DNA of 64,000 bases from Chromatocurvus halotolerans (lineage in GTDB: Bacteria; Pseudomonadota; Gammaproteobacteria; Pseudomonadales; Halieaceae): the NCBI RefSeq assembly GCF_004340525.1, contig NZ_SLWX01000001.1, positions 434,001 to 498,000 on the forward strand. The letters are read 5' to 3'. The position numbers and the translations under genes are program-made. The first letter of the stretch is position 1. Each line of letters begins with the position of its first letter. This document shows, one piece after another, positions 28,131-36,980 of the stretch. Below the pieces are notes generated by a model, which searched no databases, was not told the origin of the DNA, and was given only the letters and a program-made list of their open reading frames with translations.

Positions 28131-28310
28131 GGTTTCCTCGCTGTTCGCTGTGCACCGGCCGGACAGTGTACGTGCAGGCTCTGCACGCCGGAAGCGCCAC
28201 CCCGATACGGCGATCACACTTCTGTATTTTTGCCGTGCCCGACATGTCCCCTGCTGTTACCATCCCAGCGCAATAAGAGGCTGACAACAACGCGGGATTC
28301 AGCGAAAGCC

Positions 28311-29342
28311 ATGAAAGTGCTAGTGACCGGTGCCGCCGGCTTTATCGGCTATCATGTAACGTGCGCGCTGCTGGCGCGCGGCGACAGCGTGGTCGGCGTC
28401 GACAACCTGAATGACTACTACGATGTGGCGCTCAAGCGCGCCCGCGTAGCCGCGGTCCAGCCTCGGCAGGCGTCGGACTTCCTGTTTCTGGAATACGATA
28501 TTACCGACGCGCCGGCAATGCAGGCGCTGTTCAAGGAGCAGCAGTTCGACGCGGTGATCAACCTCGCGGCACAGGCCGGTGTACGCTACTCCATCGACAA
28601 CCCGCAGGCCTACATCGACAGCAACATCAACGGCTTCATGACGATACTCGAGTGCTGCCGGCACCACCCGGTGAAGCATCTCGTGTATGCCTCCAGCAGC
28701 TCCGTCTACGGCGCTAACCGCAAGATGCCCTTCGCGGTGACGGATAACGTGGATCACCCTGTCTCGCTGTACGCGGCGACCAAGAAAGCCAATGAACTCA
28801 TGGCCCATACGTATTCTCATCTTTACGGTATACCGACCACCGGGCTGCGGTTTTTCACGGTCTACGGACCCTGGGGCCGCCCCGACATGGCCTGCTTTCT
28901 GTTCACTGAAGCCATTGTCAGGGGAGAGCCCATCAGGGTATTCAATGAAGGTCGCATGCAGCGTGATTTCACCTACATCGACGATATCGTTCACGGCGTA
29001 CTGGGTTCCCTCGACAGACCCCCGGAGGCAGGCGAGCTAGGCGCTGCCGGGAATCCGGATGCCGGCAGCAGCAGTGCCCCCTATCGCGTATTCAACATCG
29101 GCAATAACCGGCCAGTGCCACTCATGGACTTCATCCACGCCATCGAAACCGCGCTGGGGCGCGAGGCTGTCAAGGAATACCACCCCATGCAGCCCGGTGA
29201 TGTGCCCGCCACCTACGCCGATATCGATGCACTCAAGGCCTGGACAGGTTACACGCCGGTCACGCCGCTGCAGGAAGGCATAAACCGCTTTATTGCGTGG
29301 TACCGGGAATACTCAAAGGACAGTAAGGAACCCTCTGCATGA
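28311..29342 (+). CDS. UDP-glucuronate 4-epimerase-like NAD-dependent epimerase
   Basis: The 343-residue extended SDR begins MKVLVTGAAGFIGYHV and has the family stretch VDNLNDYYDVALKRAR, then LAAQAGVRYSIDNPQAYIDS, YASSSSVYG, the catalytic YAATKKANE and RFFTVYGPWGRPDMA. These are the marks of the capsule-type UDP-glucuronate 4-epimerases. It overlaps ugd by four bases (ATGA). The pair would turn UDP-glucose into UDP-glucuronate and then UDP-galacturonate for a surface polysaccharide. The glycosyltransferase genes are not in this window. Confidence 0.9.
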   Translation: MKVLVTGAAGFIGYHVTCALLARGDSVVGVDNLNDYYDVALKRARVAAVQPRQASDFLFLEYDITDAPAMQALFKEQQFDAVINLAAQAGVRYSIDNPQAYIDSNINGFMTILECCRHHPVKHLVYASSSSVYGANRKMPFAVTDNVDHPVSLYAATKKANELMAHTYSHLYGIPTTGLRFFTVYGPWGRPDMACFLFTEAIVRGEPIRVFNEGRMQRDFTYIDDIVHGVLGSLDRPPEAGELGAAGNPDAGSSSAPYRVFNIGNNRPVPLMDFIHAIETALGREAVKEYHPMQPGDVPATYADIDALKAWTGYTPVTPLQEGINRFIAWYREYSKDSKEPSA

Positions 29343-30643
29343 ATGTTGTCATGATTGGTGCGGGCTACGTCGGACTGGTCTCCGGCGCCTGCTTCGCCGA
29401 GTTCGGCGCTCAGGTCACCTGCGTCGACAAGCTGCCGGAACGCATCGACGCACTGAACGCAGGACGCATACCGATCTACGAGCCTGGCCTTGAAGACCTG
29501 GTAGCGCGCAATGTTCGCGGCGGCAGACTGCGCTTCACGACTGAGCTTGGCGACAGCGTTGCCGCGGCGGACCTCGTGTTTATTGCAGTGGGCACACCGA
29601 CCCGGCGCGGCGACGGCCATGCGGATCTTCAGTACGTCTACGCCGCGGCCTCTGAAATCGCCACCTACCTGACCGGCTATACCGTGATTGTCGACAAGTC
29701 CACCGTGCCGGTCGGTACCGCGCGCGAAGTCCAGCGCGTCATCCGCAAGGCCAACCCCGACGCGGATTTCGATGTGGCATCCAACCCCGAATTTCTGCGC
29801 GAGGGATCGGCCATCGGCGACTTCATGCGGCCCGACCGCGTGGTTCTCGGCGTGCAGTCCGAGCGGGCCGAGAAGCGTCTGCGGGAGCTCTACCGGCCAC
29901 TGAACCTGATCGAAGCGCCGATACTGGTGACAGACCTCGAAAGCGCCGAGCTGATCAAGTATGCATCGAATGCCTTCCTGGCCACCAAGATCAGCTTTAT
30001 CAACGAGATGAGTCAGCTGTGCGAGGCCACCGGCGCGGACGTCAACGCCGTCGCCAAGGGCATGGGCATGGACAAGCGCATCGGCAACAAGTTTCTCCAC
30101 GCCGGACCGGGCTATGGCGGGTCCTGCTTTCCCAAGGATACGCTGGCGCTGATTCGTATCGCACAGGAGCACGGCGCCTCCAGCCGCATCGTCGAGTCGG
30201 TGGTCGAGGTGAACGCCTCGCAGAAAGCACGCATGGTCGCCAAGATCCGCCAGGCGCTGGGCGGCAGCGAGGCCGACAAGACCATCGCCGTACTGGGGCT
30301 GACCTTCAAGCCGCAGACGGACGACATGCGCGATGCACCCGCACTCGCAATTCTGCCGGCGCTGGCCGACCGCGGCGCCATCATACGGGCACACGATCCG
30401 GAGGGCACTGCCGAGGCCCGGACACTGATGCCGTCCGGCATCGATTACGTCGACACCATCGAGGATGCGCTCCGCGACGCCGATGCCGTGGTTCTCATGA
30501 CGGAGTGGAATCAGTATCGCGGTCTGGACCTGCGCGAACTGCGCTCGCTGATGCGTGGCAATGTGTTTGTGGACCTGCGCAACGTCTACGAACGCCGGAC
30601 AATGGAAGACGCGGGATTCGTGTATTCCGCGGTCGGTCGCTAG
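29339..30643 (+). CDS. ugd: UDP-glucose 6-dehydrogenase
   Basis: The 434-residue enzyme oxidises UDP-glucose to UDP-glucuronate with two NAD+. It shows MNVVMIGAGYVGLVSGACFAEFG, FIAVGTPTRRGDGHADLQYV, STVPVGTA, NPEFLREGSAI, the lysine-bearing IKYASNAFLATKISFINE, and the catalytic cysteine in GPGYGGSCFPKDT, then GLTFKPQTDDMRDAP. It is translationally coupled to the upstream epimerase. Confidence 0.95.
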   Translation: MNVVMIGAGYVGLVSGACFAEFGAQVTCVDKLPERIDALNAGRIPIYEPGLEDLVARNVRGGRLRFTTELGDSVAAADLVFIAVGTPTRRGDGHADLQYVYAAASEIATYLTGYTVIVDKSTVPVGTAREVQRVIRKANPDADFDVASNPEFLREGSAIGDFMRPDRVVLGVQSERAEKRLRELYRPLNLIEAPILVTDLESAELIKYASNAFLATKISFINEMSQLCEATGADVNAVAKGMGMDKRIGNKFLHAGPGYGGSCFPKDTLALIRIAQEHGASSRIVESVVEVNASQKARMVAKIRQALGGSEADKTIAVLGLTFKPQTDDMRDAPALAILPALADRGAIIRAHDPEGTAEARTLMPSGIDYVDTIEDALRDADAVVLMTEWNQYRGLDLRELRSLMRGNVFVDLRNVYERRTMEDAGFVYSAVGR

Positions 30644-30737
30644 TGGGTCACACGGCGCCTTCCTGTTGCGGCTGACGCGGCTCCCGTCATTCTTTACACT
30701 GCACCGGCAGGCATTTGCGCCAGGACGGAAACACGAC

Positions 30738-33191
30738 ATGGGAGAGCAGTCCCGCAGGCAGGCATATATACAGGCCAGGCAGCTTGAGGATTTCATTGGC
30801 CAGGCACCTGCGACGAACGCGGCAACGCTGGCGGTATGGCTCATCTTTTATATTGGCCTCAGGGACAATATGGCCGCGATACCGCTTATTCTCTCTGGCC
30901 TGATCATGTTTGTCGCCTGTGCCTCGCGCATTCTGATCTGGCACTCCTACCAGAAACAGCCTGAAACACGGGCGGCCGAAAGCTGGCGTTGGCGCTACAC
31001 CATCGCCACGGGCGGTATTGGCGTCGCCTGGAGCCTCCTCTATTTTTCCTTGCTGGATTTTCAGGATCTGTCGGTAGTGGCTCCCGTCCTCATGCTGTTT
31101 TTCGGTATCGCAGGCACGGCAGCGATCGCTCTGTCGTCCTACATGCCCGCGTTCATGCTCTACAGCTACCCGCAGATAGCAACGCTGATAGCGATGATTC
31201 TCGCGCAGACTCAGATCAACCTGTCGTTCCTCATGTTCACCGTGTTGATCTATGCACTGCTCATCACTCTTTACGCGCGTCAGATGGGGCAGCGCAATCG
31301 CAGGCAGCTGGCGCTGTCGGCGGACAATGCCGGTCTGGTGCATGAACTCGGAGAGGAGGTCGAGCAGCGCGAGGCGATCATCCAGCAACGCACGCAGGCG
31401 CTGCGCGACAGCAACCTGCAGCTCGAACGACAGATTCAGCACAGGGAAGCTGCGGAAAAAGCCGTACAGGTTCAGTACACCCTTCTGCGCTCGGTGCTTA
31501 ATTCGACAACCGATCTCATCTATTACAAGGATTACAGGAACGAGGATGGCCTATACCTGGGCTGCAACCAGGCATTCGCCGACTTTCTCGGCAGGGATAT
31601 CGAGCAGATTACCGGCAAAAACGACATTGCCCTGTTTGGCCAGGTTACCGGCGGTCTGCGCCGACTGGATGACCGCGAGACAATGGCCAACGGACACGGC
31701 ACCCAGGAAGCCTGGGTGACCTATCCCGATGGTCATAAAGTGCTGCTCAGCACTTTGAGAACCCCCTTCCGCGATGACGCGAATGAAATCGTCGGTGTGC
31801 TGGCCATTGCGCGTGACATTACGGAACAGAAAAAATCCGAACAGACGCTCAGGCGGCAGCAGCAGGCACTGCAGCATCTCGCCCACCATGACCAGCTTAC
31901 CGGCCTGCCGAATCGACTCAAGCTCATAGAAACCGTGGGCAAGGCCATCGGCGAAGCCATTGATCACGGCACACAGCTCGCCGTGCTGTTCGTGGATCTC
32001 GATCACTTCAAGGACATCAACGACAGCCTCGGACACACCATTGGCGACCAGCTGCTTGTCGCCATATCCCAGCGCCTGAAGAAATCCGTGCGTGCCGCCG
32101 ACATGGTTGCCCGTCTCGGCGGCGATGAGTTCACCGTACTCATCCGGGACCTGAAAGACGAACAGGGAGCCATTGAGGTCGGTGAAAAGATTCTCGATGC
32201 TTTCCGGGAAGCGGTCAGTATCGACTCGCACACGCTCAAGATCACCGGCAGCGTCGGCATCAGCCTGTACCCGAGGGACGGAGACGATACGGAAACCCTG
32301 TTGCGTAATGCCGACGCCGCCATGTACCGATCCAAGCGCGATGGTCGCAACGCAGCCCGATTGTATGCGGCGGACATGACTGAACAGGCCATGGCGCGCC
32401 TCGCGCTGGAATCGCAGCTCCACGAGGCGATCAGAAACGAAGAATTCACCGTGCGATACCAGCCGCAGGTGGACATGCGCAGCGGCAGCGTGGTCGGCGC
32501 CGAGGCATTGCTGCGCTGGAATCACCCGATGCATGGACTGATAGGACCGGACCAGTTTATCGACGTCGCGGAAGACACCGGCCTGATTATTGATATTGGC
32601 GCCTGGGTCCTCGAGCAGGCCTGCCGCCAGAGAGAGGCCTGGAAACGCGCCGGCATCATGCAACTGACCATGGCGGTGAATATTTCCGCGCGTCAGATGC
32701 TGGATCCGCGCTTTGCCGACACGGTGAGAGAAAAAGTGGTGTCCGCCGGATGCAACCCACACGAGGTCGAGCTGGAAATTACCGAAGGCCTGCTTATCCA
32801 GCACCCGGAGAACGCGCGGCGGACCCTGCAGACTTTCCGGGACATGGGCATACAGGTCGCCGTGGACGATTTCGGTACCGGCTACTCGTCTCTCGCCTAT
32901 CTCAAGCAGTACCCGATCAGCAAACTGAAAATCGATGCCTCATTTGTCCGTGATATCCAGCACGACAGCAACGATCAAGCCATCGCGAGCGCCGTCATTG
33001 CGCTCGGCAGAAGTCTGGACCTCGACGTCATCGCCGAGGGTGTCGAGACCGGGGAACAGTCAGCCATCCTGATACGGCATGGCTGCTTCCTGGCCCAGGG
33101 CTACCTCTACAGCCGATCTCTGGACGCTGCCGGTTTCCAGCGTTTTGTTGAACAGCGGTCCGGCGCCGTGCTGCCGCACCCGATAGCGTGA
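30738..33191 (+). CDS. Membrane GGDEF-EAL protein with PAS domain
   Basis: The 817-residue protein has an N-terminal membrane region of about six helices (residues 25-190), a coiled coil (EEVEQREAIIQQRTQALRDS) and a PAS domain (about 255-375). The GGDEF domain reads ARLGGDEFTV (G461-F465) with an intact inhibitory RAAD five residues before it; the EAL domain reads GAEALLRW and VDDFGTGYSSL. Both active sites look intact, so cyclic-di-GMP synthesis and breakdown are both possible. The ATG at 30738 is preferred over the open frame from 30555, which overlaps ugd. It is ten bases upstream of a second GGDEF-EAL gene. Confidence 0.9.
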   Translation: MGEQSRRQAYIQARQLEDFIGQAPATNAATLAVWLIFYIGLRDNMAAIPLILSGLIMFVACASRILIWHSYQKQPETRAAESWRWRYTIATGGIGVAWSLLYFSLLDFQDLSVVAPVLMLFFGIAGTAAIALSSYMPAFMLYSYPQIATLIAMILAQTQINLSFLMFTVLIYALLITLYARQMGQRNRRQLALSADNAGLVHELGEEVEQREAIIQQRTQALRDSNLQLERQIQHREAAEKAVQVQYTLLRSVLNSTTDLIYYKDYRNEDGLYLGCNQAFADFLGRDIEQITGKNDIALFGQVTGGLRRLDDRETMANGHGTQEAWVTYPDGHKVLLSTLRTPFRDDANEIVGVLAIARDITEQKKSEQTLRRQQQALQHLAHHDQLTGLPNRLKLIETVGKAIGEAIDHGTQLAVLFVDLDHFKDINDSLGHTIGDQLLVAISQRLKKSVRAADMVARLGGDEFTVLIRDLKDEQGAIEVGEKILDAFREAVSIDSHTLKITGSVGISLYPRDGDDTETLLRNADAAMYRSKRDGRNAARLYAADMTEQAMARLALESQLHEAIRNEEFTVRYQPQVDMRSGSVVGAEALLRWNHPMHGLIGPDQFIDVAEDTGLIIDIGAWVLEQACRQREAWKRAGIMQLTMAVNISARQMLDPRFADTVREKVVSAGCNPHEVELEITEGLLIQHPENARRTLQTFRDMGIQVAVDDFGTGYSSLAYLKQYPISKLKIDASFVRDIQHDSNDQAIASAVIALGRSLDLDVIAEGVETGEQSAILIRHGCFLAQGYLYSRSLDAAGFQRFVEQRSGAVLPHPIA

Positions 33192-33201
33192 GTACCGACG
33201 C

Positions 33202-35571
33202 ATGCCCTTGAAGCGCCTCACGATTGCCGGAAAGATCAACACCCTCATCACGGTCCTGGCTGTGCTCGCCGGACTGCTGGTCGTGCTATTCACGGCCCAG
33301 CGTGAGTATGACTACCAGCGCGACGAGCTCGTGCTGCAGGTATCCGCCGCCGTCGCCGGCAGACCACAGCTGCAGGCAATTCTCTATTTCAACGACGAAG
33401 AACAGACGGACGCCTCCCTGCAGCAATTCATGGGCATCTCCCCCGCCGTAAAGTACGCCGTGCTGCGCAACAGCGTGGGAGAGATCATTGCCTCCAGGGC
33501 CAGATCCTGGGTCGACATCAACAACCTGCCACGCTTCAGCGAGGCGCGGCGGGATGTGTCCGCCACCGACAACTCTTTCAGTCACTGGCGCAGTCGCAGC
33601 GTTGATCCGGCATACGCCAGCCTGGCCCGCGTGACTGGCGGCGAATCGATGACCAGCCTTGCCGTGCCGATTCTGTCGGCGATCAACCCCACCGTGCGAG
33701 ACCTCACCCGACGAGACTTCGGCGCCGCGCTGACAGACCCCGGTGAGGCGCGCAGCCTCTTTGTCACGGGCTATCTGGAGGTTGGCATCGCGGGGCTGGC
33801 ACTCCGGGCGCAGACACTGCCGGCACTCGCCAGCTCTGCCGCGATCGGACTTGCGCTGGTCGCGTTCTGCCTGATTGTTGCGCGGATCACGACCCGTCGC
33901 ATCACCGCCCCCCTGGGAGAACTCGCTCGCGTTGCGGACGACATCGCCACCGGCAAGCAGACGGAACTGCTGAAAATCCGCGGTTCGGGGGAGGTCCGCG
34001 ACATCGCCGCGGTGCTGAACAGCATGATTTCGGGCATGCACCGCGAAAAGACCCGCATGCATACCGACAACCGTCTGATGAGCCTGAAAGTCAACGAGCG
34101 CACCGCCCAGCTGAGTGAGCGGGAGCAGGAGCTGACGCTCGCGGTGCAGCAGGTCAGCGAGACGCAGGATCGCCTTCGCCATCTCGCGTACTTCGACTCG
34201 CTGACCTCCCTGCCCAACCGGCGTCTCTTTACCGAACAGCTGACGCTTCTGCTGCGCCTCGCGGCTCGCAGCGAGCAGATGGTTGCGCTGCTCCTGCTGG
34301 ACCTCGACAACTTCAAGCGCGTCAACGACTCTCTCGGGCATCGGGTTGGCGACATGCTGCTGCGCGAAGTCAGCGCGCGACTCGCGAGCAGCATCCGGGA
34401 ATCCGATGTCCTGCATAGAAACGCCGGAAACGAGCCGTCCCAGATTGATCTGGCCAGAATGGGTGGCGATGAATTCACGGTTGTGCTCAATCAGCTGGAG
34501 GACCTGGCGGGAGCAGAGCTGGTCGCAAGCCGGCTTGCCCGTAAGCTGTCGCAGCCCTATACCCTGGACGGTCAGGAAGTCGTCATCACCTGCAGTATCG
34601 GCATTGCCGCCGTTCCGCTGCATGCCCACGATGTCGAGGGACTGTTGCGCGCGGCCGGCGCCGCCATGTTTAACGCAAAAAAAGAGGGCCGCAATCGCTT
34701 CCTGATTTTCCGCGATGATATGGAGGGCGCCAATCTTGAGCGACTCAGGCTCGAGACAGATCTGCGCAACGCGGTGAGCCGGGGCCAGCTGCGCCTGCAC
34801 TATCAGCCACAGATCGATGTGCAAACCGGCAGTGTGACGGGAGCCGAGGCGCTGGTCCGCTGGCAGCACCCCGAATTGGGCACCGTGCCCCCGATCCGTT
34901 ACATACCCCTGGCGGAGGAGCTTGGGATTATCGACGAGATAGGCGAATGGGTTCTGCGACAGGCTTGCCGCGACCTTACGGAATTGCGCAGCCGCGGTCA
35001 TGAGCTTCGGCAGGTGTCGGTGAACGTCTCCGCACTGCAGCTCTCCCGGGACTTCGTCAGCGTGGTGGCGGACGTACTGGAAAAAAACAGGCTGGCGCCG
35101 GACTCACTCGTGCTCGAACTGACAGAGGGCGTGATGATCGATAACGACGATGGCGCAATGCGCAACTTCACGGCACTCAGGGATCTTGGCGTGCAGCTGT
35201 CGATCGACGACTTCGGCACGGGCTACTCATCGTTAAGCTACTTGACGCGCCTGCCCCTGTCGGAACTGAAAATTGACCGCAGCTTTGTCCAGGGACTGGA
35301 TCAGGGCACGAAAGGCGGTGAACTGGTTCGCGGCATTATTGCCATGGCGAACAGCCTGCACCTGAATCTTGTGGTTGAGGGTGTAGAGACAGCCGAGCAG
35401 CTGGCCTTTTTCAGCGAGCAACGCGTGCACGCCATACAGGGCTATCTGTTCAGCGCCGCGGTTCCGGTGGAGCAGTTGCAGGGGCTGCTATCTCCGGGGC
35501 ATTTCGCTGCCCGGATCGACGATATCCAGGCACAGGATTCCGGCGACGCGGCCGGCATGGAGCAAGCCTGA
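33202..35571 (+). CDS. GGDEF-EAL protein with periplasmic sensor and HAMP
   Basis: The 789-residue protein has a first membrane helix (about 12-32), a periplasmic sensor (about 33-205), a second helix (208-230), and HAMP (ITAPLGELARVADDIATG). GGDEF (residues 421-425, RMGGDEFTV) and EAL (GAEALVRW, IDDFGTGYSSL) domains follow. About 13 extra residues (HRNAGNEPSQ and neighbours) separate the RESD motif (399-402) from GGDEF, so the usual product-inhibition site is displaced. Active-site residues of both domains are present. It is co-directional with the preceding cyclase gene. Confidence 0.9.
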   Translation: MPLKRLTIAGKINTLITVLAVLAGLLVVLFTAQREYDYQRDELVLQVSAAVAGRPQLQAILYFNDEEQTDASLQQFMGISPAVKYAVLRNSVGEIIASRARSWVDINNLPRFSEARRDVSATDNSFSHWRSRSVDPAYASLARVTGGESMTSLAVPILSAINPTVRDLTRRDFGAALTDPGEARSLFVTGYLEVGIAGLALRAQTLPALASSAAIGLALVAFCLIVARITTRRITAPLGELARVADDIATGKQTELLKIRGSGEVRDIAAVLNSMISGMHREKTRMHTDNRLMSLKVNERTAQLSEREQELTLAVQQVSETQDRLRHLAYFDSLTSLPNRRLFTEQLTLLLRLAARSEQMVALLLLDLDNFKRVNDSLGHRVGDMLLREVSARLASSIRESDVLHRNAGNEPSQIDLARMGGDEFTVVLNQLEDLAGAELVASRLARKLSQPYTLDGQEVVITCSIGIAAVPLHAHDVEGLLRAAGAAMFNAKKEGRNRFLIFRDDMEGANLERLRLETDLRNAVSRGQLRLHYQPQIDVQTGSVTGAEALVRWQHPELGTVPPIRYIPLAEELGIIDEIGEWVLRQACRDLTELRSRGHELRQVSVNVSALQLSRDFVSVVADVLEKNRLAPDSLVLELTEGVMIDNDDGAMRNFTALRDLGVQLSIDDFGTGYSSLSYLTRLPLSELKIDRSFVQGLDQGTKGGELVRGIIAMANSLHLNLVVEGVETAEQLAFFSEQRVHAIQGYLFSAAVPVEQLQGLLSPGHFAARIDDIQAQDSGDAAGMEQA

Positions 35572-35588
35572 CCGCGCGCCGCCGACGG

Positions 35589-35852
35589 TCACACGGAATC
35601 GGCAGACTGCTGTTTCTTCAGGGCCTGGATGTTCGCGAGGTTCTTGCGATAGGCATCCGCTACCTTGTCGACACCGGACTCGGTCAGGCCGCCCTCGTTT
35701 CCGGCAACAGAATACGTCGCGTGAACGCCCGACGCCGTCATAAGCGCCCAGGAAATGACATCCGTGCCAATGCCCTCGTCTTTCATGGTGTTGGCCAGGG
35801 CGATAAACCGCTCCATGCACGCCTGATGCTGCGCATTCTTGTCTTCTGCCAT
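35589..35852 (-). CDS. DUF3144 family protein
   Basis: The 87-residue soluble helical protein contains CMERFIALANTMKDEG and DVISWALMTASGVHATY, matching the DUF3144 family as I recall it; no function is known. The ATG at 35852 has AGGAG nine bases upstream. The reading frame continues upstream to 36329, but that part lies inside the next gene's region and has no such signal. It is convergent with the GGDEF-EAL operon. Confidence 0.75.
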   Translation of the reverse strand: MAEDKNAQHQACMERFIALANTMKDEGIGTDVISWALMTASGVHATYSVAGNEGGLTESGVDKVADAYRKNLANIQALKKQQSADSV

Positions 35853-36014
35853 GTCACAATACTCCTGTTCCGGATCAGGGGAACGAGTGTAGCATTTCCG
35901 GTGGGCCGATTCCCGACCGTGTCGCGCCGGGTCGCCGCCCTGTTTTGCTTGAGGAGACCGGCGCACTTGGGTAGTCTGCCCGACTTCCCTGCCAGAACCC
36001 GAAAGAGATCGTTG

Positions 36015-36944
36015 ATGCGCAGCGTAACCCCCTGGCTGCTGATGCCTGTGGCACTCTTTTCGGTGTCGGGGGCCGCGTGGGCCGACAACACAGAGACGCT
36101 GGATTTCAACAGGACCTGGTCTGCAAAGGTCGGCGCCGGCCGCGAATACGACAGCAACGTGACAGTCAGCGAAGTGGACTCCAGCTCCGGCGAAAGTGAT
36201 TATGCCTGGACCATGGACCTGGGGGTTGGGGTCAATCAGAGCCTCGGGGAAAAGACAGACCTCTCCCTGAATTATGATTTCAGCCAGAGCCTGTACGACG
36301 AGTTCTCCATTGTCGACCGGCAAACGCATATTGTCGGCGCAAACCTCTCCACGGACCTGACGCGCACCAAGGCCGGCCTTTCCGCCTACTACATCAGCTC
36401 ACGACTGGACGGGGACCCGTTTCTGGAATACCTGCGGCTGTCGCCGTCACTCTCGGGTTTCGTGTCGAAGCGCTGGTTTGCCCGCAGCGCTTACGTCTAT
36501 GCCGAAAGATCCATTGACGGTCGCAGCGATCGCGACGCGAATACGCACTCCCTCGAAGGAGACCTGTATTACTTCCACCGGGGACTGCGCAGCTACTTCA
36601 ATATTGGCTACCGCTACCGGGACGAGGACACGGTCCTGGACGCGCTGGATTTCCGATCACACGGTATCAAGATACGCTATATCCGGCGCTTCGCCATCGG
36701 AAGCACGCAAGCCAAAGGCGAAGTGTCGTGGCGCTATGAAGAGCGGCGCTACCTGTCTCCGGACCCGGTCATCAGCACAGAGCGTTCCGATGACCGGGGC
36801 CGGTTCAAGCTGGATCTCGAGGTGCCTCTGGGCAACCGCACAACCCTGAAGTGGTACTACAGCTACGGGGACTTTGCATCAAACCTGCCACGGGCGGACT
36901 TCACGCAGACCATTGTCGGCACCCGCCTCGAGTTCAAGTGGTAA
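36015..36944 (+). CDS. Outer membrane beta-barrel protein
   Basis: The 309-residue protein has a signal peptide ending AAWA|DN (about residue 23). Alternating beta-strands rich in Tyr, Arg and Asp follow (GAGREYDSNVTVSE, LNYDFSQSLYDEF, YFNIGYRYRDEDTV), ending in a C-terminal tryptophan (LEFKW) as BAM substrates do. The GREYDSNV opening is reminiscent of the DUF560/Slam-type barrels, but the N-terminal TPR domain of Slam is missing, so the family is uncertain. It is convergent with the repeat-bearing subtilase at 36981. Confidence 0.75.
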   Translation: MRSVTPWLLMPVALFSVSGAAWADNTETLDFNRTWSAKVGAGREYDSNVTVSEVDSSSGESDYAWTMDLGVGVNQSLGEKTDLSLNYDFSQSLYDEFSIVDRQTHIVGANLSTDLTRTKAGLSAYYISSRLDGDPFLEYLRLSPSLSGFVSKRWFARSAYVYAERSIDGRSDRDANTHSLEGDLYYFHRGLRSYFNIGYRYRDEDTVLDALDFRSHGIKIRYIRRFAIGSTQAKGEVSWRYEERRYLSPDPVISTERSDDRGRFKLDLEVPLGNRTTLKWYYSYGDFASNLPRADFTQTIVGTRLEFKW

Positions 36945-36980
36945 GGGCGCGGGAACGTCGCGTGACACCGGCCGCAGCTG

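Noticed and set aside
27882-28310. Long N-terminal extension of the UDP-glucuronate epimerase
   Set aside because: The extension is antisense to galE and non-homologous; the family start MKVLVTGAAGFIG is at 28311.
33286-35001. 571-codon open frame on the minus strand inside the second GGDEF-EAL gene
   Set aside because: It is an antisense shadow of a high-GC gene with clear domain motifs on the plus strand; its translation is His/Gln/Gly-rich without any recognisable motif. The same applies to the large antisense frames at 2169-3296, 31551-32804, 43965-45479 and 50850-52124.
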